Shown: piece after piece, positions 54,207 to 64,000 of the stretch
How positions within the stretch are numbered: the first letter of the stretch is position 1
How the letters are laid out: the number at the start of each line of letters is the position of its first letter
Assembly: GCA_028671895.1 (NCBI GenBank)
Contig: CM053799.1
Coordinates: 51,275,455 to 51,339,454, forward strand
Length of the DNA stretch: 64,000 nucleotides
From: Oenanthe sinensis
Lineage: Eukaryota; Streptophyta; Magnoliopsida; Apiales; Apiaceae
Reading direction: 5' to 3'
Translations under genes and position numbers: made by a program
The notes under the pieces: model-generated
What the model was told of the DNA's origin: nothing
The model's input: the letters and a program-made list of their open reading frames with translations, nothing else
The model's database searches: none

Positions 54207-54849
54207 CAGGGGCGGACCGAGGCTTAGGCTCCGGTGGGTTCTAGCCCGGCTAGTCTCAGTAATTTTTAAATTTAATAACATAATTATTATTTTTTAGATT
54301 TTATTTATTCTACTGAAATTATTTACTTTTAGTTTTCTCCATGAATCTTGGTATTTGTTTGATATTAAATTAAACACAATAATTCATCTTTATTTTAGTT
54401 TTTTGAAATAAAAAGTTATTATGCATATTTCAATAATTTTTATTTTGGGTAAAATTTTATAATTCATCATATAATTTTAAAAAAATTGATCTCTATTATG
54501 TTTAGGCAAACGAATATATTTAAAATATGTTATAGCTTTAAGAAAAATTATTTCACCTCTTCTAAAAATGAGGATATTATTCAAAAATTAATAAATTTAC
54601 CATCATAAGCATATAATTAGGGAAAAATAAAATATTTTTAAAATTAAATTCATAGAAAACTTCTTTAGAAAAGTTCAAACAAATGAATCTGTGGTTGTAA
54701 AACGCCGCACAATTTATTAGATTGAATATAAAAAACTTGAATAAAATATAGTTTTTAATAAACATAAATAATTTTTATTTTACACATTAATATACATGGG
54801 ATTTTTTTTTTTTAGTCCTGGCTAGTTAGAAAGTCTGGATCCGCCCCTG
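54207..54849. mobile_element. hAT-like non-autonomous element
   Basis: The ends CAGGGGCGGACCGAGGCTTA and GTCTGGATCCGCCCCTG form an inverted repeat of the CAGGGGCGGA type common in plant hAT elements. The interior is AT-rich and non-coding. I could not see a matching 8-bp duplication. Confidence 0.6.
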
Positions 54850-54968
54850 CCCACTAGTTAAATCTGCATCCCTTATTATGGCTTATCTTAGTTAACAAGA
54901 GGTGGAGAGTTGGAATTTTGAAATTTAAAATTGCAAAAACATGTTATAATAAATGAGCATGGCTTGCT

Positions 54969-55676
54969 AGGCTTCTCAATGGGCGGGTTCGAGGCGGGAA
55001 TCTTATTTCACATACCCACCCCGTATAAATTTTATTTATCTCATATTTGTCGGTTCCCCCTGAGAAATTATTTTAGTCCTCGATCATCCCCGCTCCACGG
55101 GTATCCCATCTTCGTCAGTTTCCCGCCGCCCGCCGCGGGGAATTATTTTAGTCCACATGTCCGCGCCATAAGAATATATTATAATGTATTGCATTTAAAT
55201 TTCATAATACTTTCAAATTTTAAACACTCAAAACTTTATATATATATATATATAGGTAGAGGTTCAAAACAGATCCCTCCTTAGCGAGAGAACGAGAGAT
55301 CCTATATATCTACCGTTGACTTACTTTTAATCCAACGGATTTGATTTTATTTAAGAGAATCTTAGTTTAAAATCTTAATTTAATAGAATCTATGGCTAGG
55401 ATTAAAAGAATCTACGGTTAGGATTGAGGTCTCTAGTTCTCTCGATAAGGAGGATCTCTCTTGAACCTTACCCTATATATGTATATATATTATTCAGGGT
55501 GGGACGGGGAATTTCCATGGGAATTTGATAAATATCATATCTGTCCCATATATTAACGGGGCAAATAATTAATCCCCGTAACTGCCCCATTCCCCATATA
55601 ATCGGGGCGGGGTTGTCCCATTCGGAGCGAGTTAGAAATAGCTTACCCATTTATCCCGTCCTATTGAAAAGCCTAT
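54969..55676. mobile_element. hAT-like non-autonomous element with a nested MITE
   Basis: AGGCTTCTCAATGGGCGGGT at the left pairs with the complement of the right end (AGGCTTTTCAATAGGACGGG). The flanks GGCTTGCT (54961-54968) and AGCTTGCT (55677-55684) form an 8-bp target duplication with one mismatch, as expected for hAT. The interior has GC-rich patches (CCCGCCGCCCGCCGCGGGG) and a second element at 55254-55473. Confidence 0.6.
55254..55473. mobile_element. Palindromic MITE nested in the hAT-like element
   Basis: AGGTAGAGGTTCAAAACAGA then TCCCTCCTTAGCGAGAGAAC at the left pair with the complement of the right end (GGTAAGGTTCAAGAGAGATC, CTCCTTATCGAGAGAAC). About 220 bp, flanked by (TA)n. Superfamily not determined. 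Confidence 0.65.
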
Positions 55677-55684
55677 AGCTTGCT

Positions 55685-58600
55685 TAAAATTAAACGAAGA
55701 GGTTGTAAAGAATCTCCATCATGAATAATGGAGCATCTGTCTATCTGTATGCATAGATCTAATATATACACGCACATAGATTTGCTTGGAGTAGGATTAT
55801 TAAAAGAAGATGGATTAGGCTTGAGATTATACATGAAGTAGGTATCTGATTATTTACGTATTTTGTCTGCCTCTAGCAAGCTATACAAGATATTAAGGCT
55901 TGCATGTGATATATGAGCCAAAGCAAATCGAATTTTTTGAGCCAAACTTTATTCATGGCTTTGAAGTAAAGAAACTAAGTAATACATCACATGCACTTCT
56001 TTTGTTCTACAAATATTATGACATTTTACGTGTGACAAAAATCTTGTGACTTATTTTTTGCATGTGAGCATACATATATACACCCTACATATCGGGCATT
56101 TTTGGCTCTCAAATAATTTTTAACATCCTATTTATGAAACTAAAATTTTATCACGGGGTCTCTAAATCTTTGTGCTAAAACAAACCCCACATTACACATT
56201 GATCAAATCTTTCTAATTTTATATTATGGTTGTTAATACTTCAAGTTCTTTTTCTCTTTTAGGTCAAAATTTACGAACTTGTAGGCTTTGTTCGATGATT
56301 TACCAAACAATTTTACATTTATCAGTTAATAAAGTGCAAAAGAAAAAGAGAAAAGAAATAAAATAAATTGAAGTCAAGTCAAGTTTTCTCATTAGAATTA
56401 TGGTCTTCTCCAAGTCCAAATCTATGAACCGACTTAAAAAATCAGCACGTCTAATTTTGAAACTTTCAAGTTGGGCCTCAAGCTCTAGTTAGTCCAATAT
56501 ATTGCCTCAAAACAACCAATGAATGCCCATCAAAATATAACCATACCGGCTGCAGGGGAGCTCATTAATAATAAAAAAAATTGCACACACGGGTGGAGTT
56601 AGAAGATGTATATATATTATGAACCCGGTTGGATTATAAAATTTAAACCCGGTTAACAGAAATGAAATAAAATTCTGATACAGAAATGTTTTAAGCTCTC
56701 ATTCCGTTAACGAGTTTCAAATCTCATGAGTTAAACGGTCTCATATATATTTGATAAAATATATATTAAAGATATTAAAATGTTATTTAACATTCAAATT
56801 AATTTAATTTAGAAAGATTGTATAATAAGTAGAAAGATATATATATTTTCTTATGATGATTTATTCAAATTAATTAATTCATTTATATTTATGCATTGAC
56901 CAAGATTGGTTCCTCTAATATAAGTGATACATATATAGAAGAATCGGTGACTAGTTTACAAGACGAGAGATGACCAAATCCAAGGTTTTTGAATTGCGGC
57001 GGTGGAGTTCATGAACCCATAGGATTAGGTTGTTCCAAAATGTATTTAATTAATTGACATGTTAGAGTAAAATATAAGGTAGGATGACATATTCCTTCTA
57101 TTTCAATCAAATCGATCAAATATAAGTAGGTGGAATTACTATCCAAATAACACATTTTGGAAATGCTTATTCTATCTACGAGTCTCATATATATATATCG
57201 GATATGCTTCCTTCCAACTCTACATATATATGGTTCCCCTATTCGGTGATACTATAATATGTACAAAATTTTTATAGTTAATAATATAATCTTACACATG
57301 ATTATAATATGTAAGTATATATCTTAAAATATATTTTTCTTTTCATATTATCATGTATAGTTCGTAAAAAACTATCGCCAAACACTGCATCAAATAAAAT
57401 TATTTATTATCACTAGATTCGTTATAAATAATTCATTCACAACCAAAAAAATTCTATCATAATCCAAACTAAAATTTTCAACCAGAGTGCCATTCTTTAA
57501 AAAAACAAAAAAATTGCACACGAACTTGCGTATTAGTTTGACCTGTTTAATACTATAGAATACACGGTTGGAAATTAAATAGATCCCCATACGAACGAAT
57601 ATATTATTATATATAGATGTCGTTTAATATGCATGCAGACAATATGTATGCAGACTGAAAGATGGCGAAAACAACACACAGAAAATAACAAACCGAAAGA
57701 ATAAAAGCTAGGAGATAAGGGTGGACTGAAACATGGTGATGCATGCATGCATTGTGGCCAGACCAACCACCCGGGGCCGGGGTGGTACCGTCGGTCGAAC
57801 CGAAAGTAGTATATTATTCTATTTTTTTATAGTACTTGTTAATTAATCAGTTTGTATACGACGAATTGATTGGTAGAAGAAATGGGATTTGATCATTCGC
57901 ATTAAAATATTTAGTTGACGACCATGTTTCATTCGATCGAATAGGATAATTTAGATTTATGTCCTGACAATAATTTTAAGAGTTCGGATCTCTGTCAATC
58001 GATTGATATATCTGTCTATATGCGATTTTTTTTATTAAAAGAGATTAAAATTAGAATTTTGATATGAATATATGTAAGGAGTTATATCATTTTATTAGTA
58101 TTTAATAGAAGAATTTTATATTTTTTCTTATACTCTGTAAAAAATTAAATAATTATAATTGACAATCGATCGTTTAAAATAATTAATTGCCTGATCTCAG
58201 ACCTTAATCTTCTTTTTACTGGTGAGTTAATTAAAGAAGATTAATAGAGTATGATAAATTAATAACATGAATTGAAAATGTTCATGCATAATGTATAAAA
58301 ATATAGAAGGCACAGACAGATTCAACTAATCTACTAGCAGCAGAATAGCTTAATTCCTCAATGGTTACTTTACACTTCACGCCACTAGACTTCGGTGACA
58401 TGACATCATAAAATCAACGGAGTATAAAAAAGAAAAATCAATGGTTATGATTTAGCAAAAAAAAAATGATAATGGTTGTTTAATAAAAATGTATATTTTT
58501 AATAAATATTTATAAAATCAGTTTTTCTATTATCGTGTTGGAATATCTTGTGACTAATATAGTTTGAATAAATCGTGTGGATTCATGTCACTAGCTTATG

Positions 58601-59769
58601 TGTACACATTTCTTCCACTACTAGTGCCGTTTATCATTTACTTTTCTTCGTTTCTTTCTTCTCCAACTGCAATTCATACAGTAACAAGTAACTTGTGATC
58701 AATTAATTATTGACTTTTATGCAATTATACTTATCAATATATATTGACTTTTATCTTTTGGATAATTATATATATCAGTTAATCATTCGTGTAACAAATA
58801 TGTTTGAATAATATGATTATGATGAGTCCACTTGCTAATACCTTAAGTATTAGGAGGACAAGATTTATGCCCGTGTTTCGCACACGGAAAAACTTTTAAA
58901 GAACAGTAAATAGATAAATTATTCATATAAACATGACTAAAAATATTGAAACTAAGATTTTTTTTTTAACAGAAAAGTAAAATTTTGCGCCGTGATTTTA
59001 TCAGTAGGGAATATATAAAACTATCATTTAATAGTGTTTATTAGTCACAGGCAGGAGAAAAAAGTCCAAACAATGCAGCAAAATTAACAATTTGCATCTC
59101 CACTAAAAATAATAACTCTACTTCGGCTATAATTAAACAAACATAATATCAAGCATATGGAGGCAAACTACATAAATTTATATTTGAATGGTAGAATGAA
59201 ATAAAAGGTCATATGGACAATTTATCTGAAATATTTACATACCAATAGCAAAGTCAGAAAACACTTCCTTTTGACCCTCGTGTGTTTCGTTAACAAAAAA
59301 CACACTTAAATTGTTAAAATATCGAGATACTTGCCATATTACTCAAACTATTTTCTAATGTCTATATTGATTAAATGGACGTATAAATTTATAACTAACA
59401 AAACATAGGTCTTAACAAAATAATTCAACAATATAACCAAAAGTTTTTCAAACAGAGAGTTGAAGTATTGAAGTCAATTTCACGGGCTAAAACAATTATT
59501 CTAATTAAAAGAAAATTTGAAATAAAGCTTTAAAGAAACCCTCAACATGTTTATTAAAATTGATACAAAACATCATATGCCATGTAGGAAAGATAATATC
59601 ATTCCCTTGAAATTTAACTCCAACTCTCTAATCTTGCAAACAAAAATACAATAATAATTAGTTTAATAAAATTAAAACAATAAACGCCTCATGTGATATA
59701 TTAAATTTATAATATGTAGAATATTATTTTTCATACCACTTTCTCCTGTTTGATTTTTTTATTCAGCAC
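55685..59769. other. Gene-free interval
   Basis: No coding sequence, RNA gene or clear transposon end recognised in about 4 kb. It is mostly AT-rich, with one GC-rich patch (CACCCGGGGCCGGGGTGGTA, 57768-57787). All open frames are short and without family features. Confidence 0.5.
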
Positions 59770-60557
59770 TGTTAGAAAATGGAAAATTTAAGGCATATTT
59801 TATATATGTTCTTGATGTAATTTCTGGAAACTAACAGTTGGAGGTTGTTCCTTGCTATGTGGACTTAAACTTTCATATTTGGATCTAAGACATTTTCTTA
59901 GTGGAATCCATAAAGAAATTGAGTTGAAGTTGCTTGCTTGAAATGGATTATGTGGGGATTGTCCCACATTGAATTTATAAAAGAAAGATAATGAGTTTAT
60001 ATAGCATCTTGTGTTACTATTGTTTACAACTACTAGTGTAAGTGGAATGCTTATGTCACATGATGCTATTGAATACTTTATATCTTTTATGTGCAAGTTT
60101 ATTTGATTTATTTATATTGATTATTTAATATTAATATTAAATATATTGAGTAAGGATTATTTCAATAATCAGACTCTAAATATATATTGCAATATTAATA
60201 TTACTTAATCTGAATAATATAAGTAACAAATAAAACTCATCTCTTTGCAAAACTCTATTTCTTTGTAAAACACCATATCCCATATCGAATAGAATAAGAG
60301 AAGAGCAGCTCAAGATGCCTACATATTGAGCCGTGCACATCTTGTTGTAGTGTGCCTCTTGCTTTTACCTTGCATACAATAAAAATTGCATAGGTTGTCG
60401 GGTAAATTGAGGCGTGTCTCTTTCTCCTACCTCGCATATATAAAATGCATAGGTTTTTGGACGAACTGAGGTGCTAGTCACTGTTGAGTGCTACGTATCT
60501 GTGGACGAAGTACTCTGTGTTATTTTATCCTGGAAGTGATATTGCTGGAACCCAACA
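59770..60557 (+). repeat. Possible 5' LTR of a copia element
   Basis: TGTTAGAAAATGG at 59770 and CCCAACA ending at 60557 have the TG...CA form of an LTR and lie upstream of a copia gag. The stretch includes a short imperfect tandem repeat (GCATAGGTTGTCGGGTAAAT / GCATAGGTTTTTGGACGAAC). No second copy is in the window and no standard primer-binding site follows, so the borders are uncertain. Confidence 0.35.
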
Positions 60558-60836
60558 CAGCGTAGTGAGACAATAATCTCTTCAAGAACAGTCAAATCTT
60601 CTTGCAAGGCTTGGCGACTCAGCAGTTCTATTAGTTCTATCAGTGTATGCATAAAGCTTCTGTTAGAGCTAAGTTTTCTATCTTTTCTCTTGTCTTTACA
60701 GTTACTGATTTATATATCTTGTTTCGACCTTCGTGCTTTGTTTTGTGTTGTTAATTGGTTTAATCTGTCTATTCTTGTTAATTGTTTATATAACTGCCCT
60801 ATTGTTGCTGTGTAGTATAAATTATACCCAATAATC

Positions 60837-62696
60837 TTGAAGAGATTAAACGTGTTATATTTTGTAATTAACGAGATGGTTAACGAAACTGAAACTCATG
60901 TTACTAGTTCTGGGTCTGGGGTTACTGCTACTGCCATTGATTGGGCTACGTACCGTTTCCCACAACCTATTGATCTGTCTGGGATGCCTGATAAGGTCAG
61001 CGGTGGTGCTGGCTTTTCTCGCTGGCAGAAAAAGATGAAGTTGTGGTTAACAGTTAAGGGTCTATGGCCGGTGGTGCAGTATGATCCTCCTGTTGTGAAT
61101 CAAGAGCATGCTGACTCTGTTAAGGTTTATGCTTTGTGGGCTGAAAAAGATGGAGTGGCAAGGGCTGCCATTTTGGCAGCTTTAGCGAACACTCTGTTCG
61201 ATGTTTATTCATCGGATGCCTTCACTACTAAACTCTTATGGGATAAGTTAACCATAACATTGTTTAATTATAATAATTTATAATAACTATAAATCTATCT
61301 AATTATTACTAGCCAACTATATACATTTTTTTAAATCCATAATATAAATTTGTTACAAAAATTAAAATTTATAAAAAAAACTACAAAAAAGACAACGGTT
61401 TTTACATTTAAAAACTGTTGTCTTCATACAACACATACAACACAATTGTTAAAAAAACTGTTGTCTGTTTAACAGTAAAGGACAAAAATTACCTTTTTAT
61501 AATAAGACGAAAAATGTTTCTAGAATTTTTTTTTAATACTTTTGTTAAAAAAAGCACACAAAATAAATTTAAAAATTCTAATTTTTTTTATTTGTGTTCG
61601 TTTGTGTGTTAGCTAGAATATTTGTGTCTTAATTTGTGTTTGTGTTTTTTTAAATTATGTTTGTGTGAGTGTCTGTGGTTGTTTATTAATTGAGCGGGAA
61701 TTTCTCCGCTTTTTTTTCTTCATTTTTTCACCTCTCTAAGGCAACACCTATATAAGTGTTGGCAAGGTGTTGGCGTAGTAGGGGTTATAAGGCAACATAT
61801 TTTTCCGATGTTGCCAAACACTCACCTAAATCGCATTTGGCCACCTAAGCCAACATTTTACGTGCTAACACCAATTTATGATATTGCCTTAGACCATTTA
61901 TGGTGTAGTGGTTGGACCAAATCCACAAAACTGACTCTCAGGGTTTGGAAAAGTATAGTGTGACAAGGTTCCTTGATTTCAAGCTGGTGGATACAAAATT
62001 CATGACTGAGCAGGTACACGAATTTGAGATGTTAGTTCATGCTTTGAAGGAGTCCGGAATGGACATTCCTGAGAAGTTTCAAGTCATGTCGGTGATTGAA
62101 AAGCTCCCGAAGCCTTGGGAAGAGTTTGCTCTCTCCCTGAAAAGACAGAAAGGAGAGATTACCTGGACTAACTTGATGTTGGACATCTCTGTGCAGGAAC
62201 AACACAAGTCCAAACAGGGACATGTGATGCCTGCTGAACATGGGAGTTCGAAGGTGAACATAGTGACTGTAGGACAGAAAAGAAAGTCTGTCACTAAGAA
62301 GGAAAACACTAAGCCTAAAAATGACAAGAATAAGGCTAAGAAACCAAAGGCAAACAAACCATGTTGGTCTTGTGGACAGGTTGGTCACTGGAGCAAGGAC
62401 TGTCCTGCAAAGAAAGCGAAGAAACCTAATGTGGTAGCACAAGCTAATACTGTGCTTGGAACTGCTGGTGGGCTTGTGGTTAACATGGTTGTTGGTGAGG
62501 CTATTGCTTCTGAAACCAATGACGGGTATGTTACCTGCAACCCTACACTACTTTTCACTTATCTGTCAAATGAATGGTTGATTGATACTGGAGCTAATGT
62601 ACATATTTGTACTGATATTACTCTGTTTGTATCTTATTAACAGATTCAAGGCATGGCAGTGACAATGGGGAATGCTATGTTAGTATTGGTGTCCTA
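60837..62696 (+). pseudogene. Copia gag and start of protease, split by a CACTA-derived insertion
   Basis: Before the insertion: DWATYRFPQPIDLSGMPDKV, then GFSRWQKKMKLWLTVKGLWP, ending TKLLWDKL at 61249. After it (61911): DQIHKTDSQGLEKYSVTRFL, VIEKLPKPWEEFALSLKRQK, a Lys-rich stretch, the knuckle CWSCGQVGHWSKDC and the protease start WLIDTGANVHICTD. A stop follows (FVSY*, 62640) and the frame is lost by 62696. This is a UBN2-type copia gag. Rejoining across the insertion is in frame apart from the duplicated GTT, which shows that the gag was intact when the insertion took place. Confidence 0.8.
61250..61910. mobile_element. CACTA-derived insertion inside the copia gag
   Basis: It is flanked by GTT on both sides (61247-61249, 61911-61913), a 3-bp target duplication. 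The right end ATGGTGTAGTG is a CACTA terminus; the left end does not begin CACTA, so it is eroded or deleted. Internal GACAACGGTTTTTACATTTA and AAACTGTTGTCTGTTTAACA, followed by CCTTTTTATAATAAGACG, closely match the left subterminal region of the 6.4-kb CACTA element (46318-46435). Confidence 0.65.
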
Positions 62697-64000
62697 GAGA
62701 CAATACTTTATGATAAACAATAAAGGATTATGTTTAGTTGATTATTTAATTAATATTTATTATGTCTTTATTTATTGCGTTATAAATTGAAAGCATAATA
62801 AATGTCCTTGGAATATTAATGCGAATTATATATCTTTAAGTATGTGACTTAAAAATGAGATAATGTGAACAATATTATATTCCTAAAAGTCCCTAGTCGA
62901 GTATTATTATTTAAGGACAATAATAATGCAATAAGACTATCATGTTTGTTAATTGAAGACCACATCTCATTGGTCATAGATACGGTGATACTAAAGTCAA
63001 GAACATAAGTACATGTCTCAATGCATGGCACTGGACAGACCCGCTGTGAGAATCTACATGTTAATAAGTGTCATAAGAAATTCTCACTGTGATAATGATG
63101 TAATGATCCTTTGACTTGAAATCATTATATTTCTATACGAGAATTAATATACTTTGATTACACTCAAAATTACCTTTAACCGGGTAATGATAAAGGTGGA
63201 CATTGGGTATGCTATGAATCGTATGAGAAATAAGAATGATAGATATAGGATTTAACCCTCCTATTTTAGGAGTGATATTATTGGTCTCCTGATTGAGTGA
63301 GACTATAAAATGCATGGTCATGCTCAAATGTTGATTTGATTAATAGTCTACTCATTGATCAAGGAAACCCGGATTAAACGTTGAAGAGGATGACACAATA
63401 CATGCCTCGAGTTTGATCTATAATATAATGTTAAAGGGATTATATTACATTGTACATTATTCACGAAAGGTTTAATTGAATCACCCATTATTATTATTAC
63501 TTGGGTAGCAATGATGTATTACTAGATGCCGCTCATTGTTTATAATTTTATTATTAGAAAATAAAATTATTGCCAACGTAATAATAACCTAGAGGGTCAC
63601 ACACAAAGAATGTTTAAACGGAGTATTATTTAAATTATGAATTTAAATAATATTATTATTATTAATTCGAATTTATTTATTTAATTAATTAAGTGAGACT
63701 TGATTAATTATATACATATTAGAATTCGAATTTAATAATAATATAAATCCAAAATCTGAATGGGTTTTAAAAGGCCCAATCAGATTTAGGGTTTTGGCCC
63801 AAGTCCCTCTCTCTCCTATATATACATAAAGATGTATAGTTTAGGGTAATAGTTTTAATAATTTCGTTTTTGGGAAAAACCCTAGCAGCTCTACGTTTTT
63901 GAGAGGCTAGAAAAAGAGAGAGACAAAGAGGCAGAAACAGGCTAGTACCTAACTCCGGTGATCGTTAGATGATACGACGTTCGTGTGGATACCGATAGAG
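62690..64000 (+). repeat. Probable LTR of another retroelement, cut by the window end
   Basis: The copia protease frame gives way at TGTCCTAGAGACAATACTTT to a long non-coding segment. It has a TATA-like CTCCTATATATACATA (63815-63830), then AAAACCCTAGCAGCTC and a purine-rich leader, as in a plant LTR with its promoter and R region. The second LTR is not in the window, so this is an inference from composition and context. Confidence 0.45.

Noticed and set aside
57575..57800. GC-rich, palindrome-bearing patch near GCATGCATGCATGC and CCGGGGCCGGGG
   Set aside because: No hairpin long enough for a microRNA precursor and no recognisable element ends.

Overview
The window is nuclear DNA from a flowering plant, most likely a eudicot. 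It is AT-rich, its genes have short exons with GT-AG introns, and it carries plant-only gene families (NT-C2 coiled-coil protein, receptor-like protein, plant BAG co-chaperone, nucleoredoxin) together with plant transposon lineages (Sirevirus, pogo/Emigrant, Stowaway, hAT, CACTA). I cannot fix the species; an asterid is possible. No tRNA, rRNA or CRISPR was seen.

Layout. 1-6470: 3' half of an NT-C2-type coiled-coil protein gene, broken by stops and split by a decayed Ty1/copia element (about 1200-5460). 6540-7850: Ty3/gypsy remnant on the minus strand (LTR, primer-binding site, start of gag). 8569-12384: three exons of a nucleoredoxin-like protein whose three thioredoxin folds all lack the active-site cysteines; its introns hold a foldback element and a Stowaway MITE. 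12460-16770: a duplicated 3' flank bracketing a gypsy tail, a foldback and a pogo/Emigrant-like element that carries two further MITEs. 17150-17590: copia gag scrap. 18055-23890: three tandem copies of one upstream segment, a receptor-like-protein pseudogene, and a decayed second 3' end. 24640-27450: partly duplicated pseudogene of an MBOAT lysophospholipid acyltransferase.

28347-44965: a 16.6-kb nest on the minus strand. The outer element has 1.95-kb LTRs, a CCTTC target duplication and almost no coding sequence (LARD-like). Into it went a 10.1-kb Sirevirus-like copia with 815-bp LTRs, a GTTTA target duplication, a broken gag-pol and an extra 3' ORF region.

45478-51886: a complete CACTA transposon (CAA target duplication) with no visible transposase but carrying exon fragments of at least two receptor-like kinases (Pack-CACTA). 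It ends 57 bp before the ATG of a four-exon BAG-family co-chaperone gene (51944-53281), which has a likely 4-nt insertion. 54207-55676: hAT-like elements, one with a nested MITE. 55685-59769: no gene seen. 59770-62690: copia gag/protease interrupted by a CACTA-derived segment, then what looks like the LTR of another retroelement running off the window.

Overall the region is a transposon graveyard in which the BAG gene, and perhaps the nucleoredoxin-like gene, are the only plausible working host genes.
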